Source: Osmia lignaria lignaria (Eukaryota; Arthropoda; Insecta; Hymenoptera; Megachilidae). Taken from it: 64,000 bases of DNA. The stretch's first letter is position 1. The number at the start of each line of letters is the position of its first letter. Below the pieces are notes generated by a model. That model saw only the letters and a list, made by a program, of their open reading frames with translations. It was not told the DNA's origin and searched no databases. The position numbers and the translations under genes are program-made. The stretch spans positions 10,195,501 through 10,259,500 of the forward strand of contig NC_135033.1 in NCBI RefSeq assembly GCF_051020975.1, given 5' to 3'. Positions 26,401 to 38,400 of this stretch are shown one piece after another.

Positions 26401-29400
26401 TTCTTTGCATTTCGTTCTATTTTCATCGAAACGAGATCGATACACGACGAATGCCCGTAGAGCGTGGTTGCAGCACGCTTCGATGACCGCATAACCGCAT
26501 AGTAATGCACACTATTGCATCGGGCTACGCAAAAATAATGGTGCATAGTGGTGTTGCATCGAGCGGTGTTATCAGATTTTTTCCTGAAACGATCGATCCT
26601 TCGAAAAGATCGACGCGTGAAAAATATAGAAGCATAAATAACAAAACTTTCATCCATTTAGTTTACAGTATAATTTTATAGGCACGAAGGTTTTCGTTTA
26701 AAAATGATTTTTCTTAAATTTTATACCAAAAGGGTTAATCCCGTTTATTAACAAATAAATAAAAAAAATAATATTTGTAAAATTATGTAAAATTCATTTA
26801 TGTACACTAATGGGACTTGTCCCGTCTATTAAAATAAAATAATAGAACGTCGAATTCGATTGTTAAGAGTGAAATTAAAGGGTGAAATTTCCTGTAAAAG
26901 CCAACAAGCTCAACGATTCGTCTCACGAGTTTCCCGAAATACGAAAAGCAAAATGAAAATCAGTGAATGAACGAAGAAAACGTGATCTCAGTCGACGTTC
27001 AACTGGAAGTTCGCCAATTTCAATCGAATCTGTTCATTTTCATTGTGGTCCGACGACGTTTGAACGTTTAAACAGCAATTTCATTATTTCAGTTTCTCGT
27101 ATACAATACAAACGAAAGATTTATAAATTTTAAAGTCACTCGACTTTAATTTCGTATAATTACATATGCTCTTTGAGAATCTGAACGTGTTAAATTCACA
27201 CGAGACAGAGGTTTTAGGGTTTCTTTTACAGGGGGAAAACGACGCTGGAAAATCCACGGGGTCACGAAGTTGCGTATACTAATTAAGAATCTGGGTTAAT
27301 TACGCGCGGCTCACCTCTGAACGAGCCGAGTCAAACTTCTCCCGGCTTCCGCTAGATAGACCGTGAAAAAAAAAAACTTTTTTTTCGAAATCGAACCAAC
27401 TTTCTAAAACACGTTTCTCTTTTTTTCTCTTTCATCCGGGAAATACTTGACGAGGCTTTCAATCAGAAACATTTTCTTCGATTTTCAATTGGTTAAATGA
27501 TTCGTGAAAAATTATAATTGCTATGAATTCTTTGATATATAATATTTTTATTTCTTTTTTTTTTTTCAATGAAAATCTCAGAACTTTTTGCATTTTAAAT
27601 CAAGAAAGATCGTTGGTTAAAAATCGAGTTCCAGCGTGGTATCGGAGGAACTCTATCGCTTTTAATAGGCCGGCTGTTCACGGCTCTCTTTTAATGAAAA
27701 AGCCAGCTTAATACCGGATAAAAGTCAGAAGCTTGGTCCACGGTGTGGGAGTTAGCGATTCACGTTTATTCGGCCTAGTCGATCTTGCCAGGGTTTAAGC
27801 CCCGTCCTCAATCTCGTGATATTAAAGGATTTCCATTCGGTGATACGAGATGACCGTTTCAGGTTTAGGTCTCTGAGAAAAAGGTAGGGAGATAAGTGGT
27901 TTCTTTCCTTCGCTCAGACTTCGATTAAGGGTTAAATTTATTCTTCAATTTAACCAGAAATTTAACAAATTCTTCATAAATTACAATTTTCGATTTACCT
28001 AAGTGCTGCTGGAATGAATTTTCAGAGGACGGACCAGGGAGAGATAATAATAAACCAGTGATAATATTTAATAAAAATATTGTAAATTTATTATTCAATT
28101 TAATACAGAACTTTCAGAGGACGGACCAGGGAGAGATAATAATAAACCAATGATAATATTTAATAAAAACATTGTAAATTTATTTCTCAATTTAATACAG
28201 ACGAGTTACAATAATTCAAAGGGTATCCATTAGTATAATAACTGAAAGGGAAGCAACATCAGCCAGGTTATCTCGTAGGGTTTACTTTTGTCGCATAAAA
28301 GAGCATAGCATGCTGGGCGATAAATATACCACGAATTTCTCGGCCCGTTTCTCTGTGGATTCAATCGGAATCCGATGCATCCATGCATCGGGGTGAGACT
28401 TTGATGAATGCAAAAGCAAACAACCGTACGTCCATCGTTACTTCCGTGTACACACACCGAGAGGCATCCTCTGTTTCTACGGGCAACAGCTTGTGCTCTT
28501 TTCTCACCGAGTGCCTTCTTTTTTGGAACGGTGCAACGAACTCGTTTGGCATTGTTCTCTGACGCCCTCTCGACTCCCTAGACTTTTGGAACGGCAGCCT
28601 CGTTGCATGATTCTGGAAACGATAAAAAATAATTCTTTTTATTTCACAATTGGTATTATTACGAAAGTTTAACGCTGTATAAAAGAAAATTTATAATTGC
28701 AGTTGTTTGAAATATTTTCAAATGCACACCAACTGCATCCAAAGACTGCACTTTAATTTCTAAGATGCATTTTGTGTTTCCTTTCTGTATTCTATTAACA
28801 TATTATTATTATATTTACGGAAATAGTTGAGATTCTAATTAAAACGATATCTTGAAGAATGTATTTTAATTAAATAGGTAATTAGCAAGTAATATTCGAA
28901 GAATTTATTAATTACCCTTTACAACTTTCATATCAGTTAGCCAGCCCGGTGTCATCGAAAAACCGCAGTCAACTTTTTATTAGAAAGACGATAGGAAAGT
29001 AGGTTAAATATTTCATTAAAGTAGGGGAAAAAATTGGAGAAGATAGGAGGATTCGATTAAATCGGAAACAATTCGGTGGAAAATCGTTTAGGAGCCAGGG
29101 GTTGGTGGGGCAAGGGTTGGAATTCAATAAAATCGTATCCTGGGAAAGGTCAGGGGTCAGGTGTGCTGGCGCACATGGATTTATGGGGTGGGTTAGGCAT
29201 ATTGCGGGGCTCGATTTACAGCCCCTTCTGATCTACGATCTATGTACATGCGCTTTCACAGCGACGCGACGCTTCGACACGATCGTCTTACGGTTAATTG
29301 AATTCAGCGTCCCGTGAAAGATGACCCGCTCGAAGCAGTCGATGCATTTAGGGATGATGTTAACGCGATGCGATCATTAACGCGATCATGATCGAAGAAG

Positions 29401-32400
29401 AAGGGGCCGAGGGAACGTGAGAGTGGCTGGCTGATGAAGATAAGAACGGAAGTGAAACTTGATGTCTGTCCCTCCCAGTTAGCGAATGATACTTGTTTCA
29501 GTAAATTATTAGATTAGGGTGTGGCGGTGATAATGATCTATAATTATTGTAAGTGAATTAATTCTAATTGAATATTACAAAATGAACGTTGATTCTTTTT
29601 TTTAATTCCATTATAGTAAAAATTAATAAATCTTTTATAAATTTAATAATTATTCGGATAATAAATTATCTTCCATGTGAATGGTCCAAGGTGTTAGATC
29701 CTCATGAATCACCCTGAATGTATTTCACCTGTCAGACAAGCATAAAACAAAAGGAAGCTTGAACAAAAAGATAGTTGCACGGTAAATCAGAATGGCGTGA
29801 CGAATCACCTAACTCTCCTGGAAAACAGGTAGAAGATTCATCAGGCTGGGACAAGAGTAGATTTTTGGCGTCGATTCGATGGCTGTTGCCAGTCGTATTG
29901 CTGATCCAGCAACGCGTTTGAATCATTGCCAACAGTGTAGAGGATTAAGGTAGTGAATGGCTGTCGCGTGGCGACTCGTATGCACTTTGTTGGGATGCAC
30001 GAAACTGATGTGGAATTTGCTGATTTCCATGAACAACCTTAGACCGTCTCGTTATCGCGAGAAATTAGATATTCCGTGCGTCTTTCAGACGTTGAAAAAT
30101 TGCATCGGCTGCAGTTTCCGGTGGAAGTGCTTTGTTAGTGAAATTTAAAGTTATTTAGTTATTTAGTTATTATTTATAATTTGGCGCTACGTTTATATCG
30201 TCACACACGCCAGTGACTACACAGATACAAGAAAATCGAGGTGTCATGATTTGATGGGGTCCCAAACACCCCCAGATGAGGTTACGACTACACGCAGAGA
30301 GCACAGCCGGCATCATCGTCGTGTCAGTTTTACCACACATCGCACTGACAACTGAAGACACAATTTGGACTCCGTATGACTTCAATTTTTATAAATTAAT
30401 GAATACTAGTATAAGATCGAAACATTATTAAAATAATTGTAAGACAAACTTGTATTCACTTCATGGGAGTTGGTAAATCATTTTAAAAGAGCAACTGAGT
30501 TATTTATTTAATTACCCAATTTCCTTTCCGCGTTATTTGTTTAACTTACACAATTTCCGTTCTGAATTATTTATTTAATGCACGTAATTTTTTTCCTCGC
30601 GAGGTCTACATATAAATCACAATATCCCCGTATCTCTGCATCGCTTACATCCCTTAAATCCCTGCATCTTTTACATCTGTTCATCCCTTACACATCTACA
30701 TCTCTTACACCCCTGAATTCTTAGTTTCCCTGCATCTCCCATATCCCTGCATTGCGTATATCCCTGCATCCCTTACATCTCAGCATCCCTTACATCATTG
30801 CAACCCTTACATCTTTGCATCCCTTACATCTTTGCAACTCTTACATCTTTGCATCCCTTACATCTCAGTATCCCTTACATCTCTGCATATATCTCTTACA
30901 TCCCTACATCTCTTGTGTTCCTGGACCATAGAGAGAAAAATCGTTCAAAATTTAGTTCAAATTTTGCCCGCTAGATGGCGCTGACCCGACCTCGAAATTT
31001 TAGTTCACATTTTTGCCGCTAGAGGGCCAGAAATGGATCCTGATTTAGTTCCTTTTTCCAAAACCAGATGGCGCTGATCCGACATCGAAATTTTAGTTCA
31101 CATTTTTGCCGCTAGAGGGCCAGAGATAGATCCTGATTTAGTTCCTTTTTCCAAAACCAGATGGCGCTGACCCGACATCGAAATTTTAGTTCACATTTTT
31201 GCCGCTAGAGGGCCAGAAATGGACCCTGATTTAGTTCCTTTTTCCAAAACCAGATGGCGCTGATCCGACATCGAAACTTTAGTTCACATTTTTGCCGCTA
31301 GAGGGCCAAAAATGGACCCTGATTTAGTTCCTTTTTCCAAAACCAGATGGCGCTGATCCGACATCGAAACTTTAGTTCACATTTTTGCCGCTAGAGGGCC
31401 AAAAATGGACCCTGATTTAGTTCCTTTTTCCAAAACCAGATGGCGCTGATTCAACATCGAAATTTTAGTTCACATTTTTGCCGCTAGAGGGCGCTGTTAC
31501 GAACGCCGAAAGCGTTATTTCAAGAATATAAGTGATAAAGGGATGAAAGGCACCGCAGATTGGAGGGAATAGAGTGATTGGTGGAATGCAGGGTTATAAG
31601 GAATAAAGGATGCAGTGATATAAGGGATATAGGCATGTAAGGGATGCGGGGAAGTAAGGAATGCACGGGTGTAAGGAATGCAGAGATGTAAGGGTTGCAG
31701 GGATGTAAGGAAAGCAGAGATGTAAAGGATGCACATGGGAGTAATAAAATCAACACGTTCGTCCTCCTAATGAGTTTATTCAATAAGCAAAGAAGATAAA
31801 TACAGCAAATTAAATGGATGTAAGTAGAAAATAAAATATACATAGATACATGTAAGTACTTATGTTTAGCAGGTAGATCTGCACCCCTCGGCGGTCGCTA
31901 TAAGACTGATGCTGTTTCACTTCGCTCTAGGTAGAACGGTTGATAACGGTGCCACAGCCAGCTACCTTTATTCCTACTGATTAAAATCCCACGGCGACCA
32001 ACACTGGGGTTAAAGGACTCCTGGAGCTTATGTGTATTAATCCGGAGCCCTCCACCGAAGAATGTGGCCGACACCGTTGGATAATGGAGGGGAAAATACT
32101 TTTACGTACGCGTGGGTGCTCCGCCCTGTCGCAGTATTCGGCTAAGGGGGCCCAGGCAGTGTGGGACCACCCGGAAGGGGTGATATACTACCCTCTAAAA
32201 ACCCACTCCCTAACGTGGGCCGCCGGGCCCTTCCACCCGCTAGGATGTGGCCGATACCGAGCTGCGTGCAAGAGGAGCTCCCACTCCTGACGCCGGCGGT
32301 CCTTACGGCCAATATCTGAAAATGATTGAAATCAATATCTGAAAATCGTTGAAATCAATATCTGAAAATCGTTGATAACGGCCCCACCAGTTTTGGTGGT

Positions 32401-35400
32401 AAAGCTATCAGAGTCGAAACACGAAATAGCGTGACAGGAAATGATAGTGTTAATAATGGAATTCGCATTATCGTGAAATTCTGAAATTTATCACTAACAA
32501 TTTGACAACAACTTTCGGATAGAAAGTTAGCATACGAATCGAGTAACGGAGAGGAGTAGATATTAGCGTAGGAGAGGGCTGGCAGAGGGCCAAAAAACTC
32601 CTTGGCGACGAACAAGAGATCAGATACTTGACACAGAGCTTGCCACAAGTTTCTTCAGTGAAAAAAGGAACACCTTGTGCTTTGCGACGCTTTCAAACGG
32701 CGCCTCGACGTGCAGAATTAGAGGAGGGAGAATGGAAAGGAAAAAAGAAGAATCTTTGGAAAGGGTACAAAGCTTTGCCAGACTGGTAAAGTGTATCTAT
32801 GCTAACGAGACATTGTATCGCGAGGCTTTTCAAAGTGGTCGTATCATTGTTGTTTCTGTTCGATTGTTTCATTCTAAAGAAGTATTTTCTCGGGTGAGAA
32901 TCGATCAACCCCCGATTTTATAAACCTGTTTTATTCCACTGAACGGTGGTCAAAGAGATAAATAAGCGAATACTGAATTGTTGAAGAAATACTGTTTATC
33001 GGTATTTTAATCTAAACTTGTTTAAAATTCATTTGATATTTAACGTGAATTCATTTTAACCTGGAAGCTTTAAATTTGCATGCAGAATCGTTTTCACGAC
33101 GCGTATAAGAAGAAAAAAACAACCTTGAACGATTCGAAGCATAAAGGCCGAAGTAAAATAAAAAAAAAAAATTTCTTTGGTCAAAGTATCGCGCAATTAT
33201 AATGCCACGTTTAAATTATGCCGCAGTTTGAGGACGTGTTTCAACCCCTTTATTTCGATTTAATGAATTCACCTCACGAAGCGCGTGCTCTTTTACAAGG
33301 ATCAAGAATTTTTCCATTTCACCCTGATACCGGGTAACCTTAAATGACTGTATTTTCCGCATAGGATTTCCCTTATTTTGTTGGGAAATTCTCTGCCCGG
33401 GATTTCGCTTATTTATAACAGCTAATGAATAATACAATGTCTCTGTTCATCCTTTACGTAATCCCTTTCCTTCAGTTCCTTGTATTTTAAATTTAAATTA
33501 AATCCGAAAGGTAGAAAATTGTACGCAATATTATTGTATTTTATAGAAAGGATGTAATCATAGTTTGATAATAAAGAATTCAAAGATTAATTAGTTCCAA
33601 GATTTATTTAATTCACCACCCATTTCATCGAAATAAAAATCTTTCCTCACCACGACGATGAACGACGTCCTTCGATGCAAATGAAACCCATAGTCCACGT
33701 AATTTACCTACTAAATGCTCTTCACTCCACTTCCGGTGCAACGCTGATGCGTTCTCACACGATCGATCAAGGCTGTATCGCCACCTACCTGTTACTCCTT
33801 TCCTATTAGACAACTCGATGCAACGGATCAAGCTGTTAAAATAATTAAAAATAACCGATGTTCCTTGGGAATCCTAAATCTCAATCTATTGTTCTAAATA
33901 GTACAATCAAATTACTTATCTAAAGAACGTCGATAATTGTTCGCCACACGCGAGTAAAAAATTAATTTGAAATCCAACCCACGTTTATCGACCAGAAATT
34001 ATCGCACGATCAGAGAAAATGTGAAAACTCTGACTCATCGTCAGTGGAAATCCCCTGTATTCGTCATCAGAATTGACTATCGCTATTTCCAATAAAAAGC
34101 GAAATAAATAAAATGAACGAGAGCAGAAAGTTTCGCAGTGTAACGCGTTCGAACATTTTTCACGGGGATAGATGAAAATTCAAAGACACTAGGGCTGATT
34201 TTCAACCCCTCCTTTCGTTTTATACCGACCTATCTATCGACTGGAATGGACAGAAAGATAGAAGCGTCCCTGAAAAAACGCCTCCATCGACCGGCACAAC
34301 TTTCCCCTTTCATCCTTTATTCATAAGAGTTTGAAACATTAAACATCGTCCTGCTTTATCGGATCGGTATTAACCGATTCCGTGCTAAGAGTGAAAAGTC
34401 TTCGAGTTGATCATTTATTTCTATGACTTTCGAAGCTGGGATAGAAAAAGAGAATGATTTTTCAGATTTAATTTTCGAAGAGCCAAAATAATATGAAATA
34501 TAAAATTGAATTAAAATTGGGGCTCTCTCCATGGTCCGCCGCCCGAGGATTAATGAAAGTTAAAATTATTTAAAAATTCTGAGATACTAATATTTTGTAA
34601 ATGAATATTTTAATAACGAAAAATAAGAAATGTAAGTTCCAGAGGTGTTGGACGAAAGGTTTGTTGTATTACTGAAACGAAATGCCGGATTTATTGGTCC
34701 TGTGCCTACGCAGCCTGTGCTGCGACAGCGACAACTACCTTAATTAAGTTTACCTTCGTTAAAGCCCCGATTCACCGTTCACCCTGCCACTTCCGACCCG
34801 CCTGCAGCGATCTTCATCGGCCCCCGCTTTCACCGATTTGCATCCGTCCCTTCGAAAGCCTAGCCTTCCACCATGGATAATTCGTTTTGTCGAGCCAATT
34901 GTGCGACTACCACTAGTCGGCTTCCACCTATTGTCTCTCTAATTGAAATTCTTGCAAATTGTTCTTTTACAACCTTTTCGTTTTCAATTTAAAACCTCGA
35001 TAAGTCGTCACTCAAGGGATCAAGAAATTTTGACGACTTAAGCGGAGTAAAAACCATGTAAATTTTAAAATGACGACTTATAGAGGTTTCACTGTATTTC
35101 TTTTCTTTTTTTCATTTTCTATGAATCGTACTAAGAATACCACGAGCGAAGAAATATGGGCCGACGAAAGGGCTCGTAAAGATTCGAACTAGAGCAGTGA
35201 ATCACTCAATTCGGTTACGTCTGACCACCTGTACACCTTTACTACTTATCGTCTGACCACTGCAGTGGTTCGCGTGTCGAAGGCCGTTCAAGCTCACCTA
35301 TATTAGAAAAGCTATATTTTCCATTCGCATGGGGTGTTAATAAAAATTCTATCCCTTTCTGAAAGATCATCGCTATACAGGGTGAATTCATTCTATTGAA

Positions 35401-38400
35401 AGTAACTCTAATTATCTTATGAGAAAATTCTTTGACCATCAAATAAAGTCAGAAAACAGCACCATTAATAAAACAGAAACATACGATAGTGATTTAATGG
35501 ACACTGGGTAGAATGGAGGTCGAAGGGTGAGTTCATTCTATTGAAAGTAACTTTAAATATCATGTATGGGTCTCCTAAGATAATTAAATTTCCATAAAAA
35601 TCCATCGGGCTTATGAAAAATTCTTTGACCATCAGATAAAGTCAGAAAACAACACCATTAATAAAACAGAAACATACGGTAGTGATTTAATGGACACTGG
35701 GTAGAATGGAGGTCGAAGGGGTACGGTCACGCGATGGTCAACCCTTCTGTGCAACCCGTTAGGAACTCGGTCTCGATTAAAACAGGGACTATCGAGCGGC
35801 CTGCGTCTACTTTAGCACACAAGTCTCGCAAACATCGTGCCAGAAACGCGAAAACGAATCTCTTGGAGCCGTCGAGGTCGGCCCAATTTGCGTGTGCCAA
35901 GTGTTTTCGTGAGCCTTCTTCCACTACGCCCTGCCCTTTTTTTTTCCTCTCCACCCCTGGGAAGGTTTCGGGAGTGAACGACCCCTCTGTGTCATCCCCC
36001 TGATATTATCGACGAGGGAATCTTTGGACGCGAGACAGGTATTTTTCGATGTGTACGTGTATGATTCAGACGAGTTGGAACACTTTTGATATAAGAGTGG
36101 AAATATTGGAAGTGGAGGATGTTTGCCAGTTGGTTAAATATTTGTCTAATCAATGTGAAAAAAGGTGCAGCTAATTTGCAATGTTACAAAAGTTTTTAAA
36201 AGAGGCCAGAATATATTTATTTTTTAATTAAAATTAATGTTCTAACGAAACCTCAACTAATTTCTGCTAAGAATATCGATGAAATTCTTATACAGCAATT
36301 TTCCTTAAATCTTAAGCTTTAATTTGATAGACGACAAGTGCCATTTGGCGGTACTTTTAAGTCATGAATTTCTCCCTATTTCGAAATTAGCCATTTCATA
36401 TGCAACAACCTAATAATGGCACATTCCTCTGGAAACTATCCGTTCAAGTGGAACATTTTCAGTTGGTAAGATTCGCTGGAAGAATATAAGGATCGTTACT
36501 CTTCCGAAACTTTTCTATCTTAGAGGAGGAGAAGGGTTTAATCGTAGCAATGAAACGCGTGCCACCGGTAATTATGCAAACTACTTTTCTCTGTTCTCGC
36601 GTGGCGCCGTTGTTTTCTCAGATTTAAGACGCCATTAAAACGTTGATATCCTCGCCGATCGGCGAAACAATTCTGGCTAGACACGACCAAGAGGACGTCT
36701 GTTGGCACGTTCGCCAGGGCCGATCGAGAAAGTTTTATCGCCCGATGAAAACGCAGGGAAACGACCGTTGCTTACTGCCACTCGTCCTTTCCAACAAACT
36801 TTCCAATCGATTTCAAACTACGCGAAATCGTTTACCGAGGTCTATGGTGTCCCGTAAAATTTCCGATCCGAAAACTTTCGAGTACCTCTGGCTAGTTTTC
36901 TTGCTAATCGAATGAAAGTTCAAAGTTGAACGAAAGGTCCGAGTTTAGGGAGGAAATATCGTGCGTGACCGATGAATTATTAAACGCGTTGAATACAGCG
37001 AAGTATAGTAAATTAACAGAAAACAATGCCATCAATAATATAAGATTAGCAAATAGAAATTTTTATTCAGGTAAGTATTAGAATCGTGTTGAAAAAAAAA
37101 AAATAGAAAAAAAATTCTAGATACACCTGGATCAGTATCGATCCCACACCTGTCCCCATTAATTTTGTCCCGCTGCTGAGAAACTGTACGCGTTTGCTTT
37201 TTCTCCTTGTTTATCTGCGTTCGCAATTAGAATGTCACGGGTAAACTTTTAGCTGGCGACATCACTAGCTCAACTAATTATGTTTGCTCTTAATACATAG
37301 CCTGGTTCGGTGATAGAACGGAAACTTTTATTATACACGATACCATTAGGGGAATTTCGATTAACGTCGATCGATCGAGTAATCAAACTAATTTGAATTG
37401 CGAGCATCATTAAATATAAAACGAGTTTTATTTATTTTTTTTTTTTAGAGAAGGAGAATACTTGATTCTTGTTATTTCGATTTTATTTTTAATAAATCTA
37501 TGCACGATTCGTTATAACGAATAATGAATATTTTATAGTAATTTGATGGAAAATGATAAATTAAAAAGGAAAGGTTCCGCGTTGACAAATTTTTGGTGAA
37601 AAATAAAATTGCTTTTACTATCAGAGAATTGTTCGTTCAGTAAACTTAATCGTTTTGAACAGAGTTTAAACAGACAAAACAACGGAGCGAGAGATGTAAA
37701 GAAAAGCGTAATCTGAATTTAAATTCGGCTCGGTTGAATGAATCAAACAGCCACTCGGAATTTCCATGCATATTAAAGAAGCCCGGCGTTTTTTTTTTTT
37801 TTCCCCGGCATTCATTCGATTCGAAATGGGAGGCTTTCACGACTATTTCAGATGAAATCGTATTCATTTAACTCGGCAAGGGTTTTTTCGTCGCTGATTT
37901 TGCAACGAGTACCGTCCAAGTAAAGCGTGTAAAAAAATTGGAAATATTGGATTTACATAAAACATCGAAGGGACGAGAACAGAGTTGGAAAGTGTACATC
38001 AACGAGATGGTAAATTTTTCAGTATTATCGATGAACCGTTCACTGTACATCTTTCGCAATGTCGAAGTACAATATCGGATAAAGTCTGACACAATTTCGT
38101 GACATAAAAGTATCGCGAAACGGCACTCACGATATATCAATTTAAAGTTTAAAATCTAATGAAAATGACTATATAAAGGTTTCGTTAATATTCTTAATAC
38201 GGAATGAGCGATCGTGGATCGCAACGCACAAGTACCACATTGTAGAACGTAAAAATTCTAAGACAATTTCATGACATAAAAGTATCACGAAACAGCGCTT
38301 ACGATATATCAATTTAAAGCTTAAAGACTGAAGAAAATAACTACATAAACGCTTAATTAATTTTTGCTATATAAAATGGCTGATCATTAATTATAATAAA

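Noticed and set aside
31515..31843. Repetitive 107-codon minus-strand frame with repeated His/Pro/Tyr units
   Set aside because: It is the translation of the 17-bp minisatellite arm. The period is not a multiple of three, so no constant peptide repeat is kept.
32030..32290. 86-codon frame in the GC-rich block
   Set aside because: Possibly a retroelement fragment, but I recognise no reverse transcriptase, gag or zinc-knuckle motif in it, so it is not listed as a gene.
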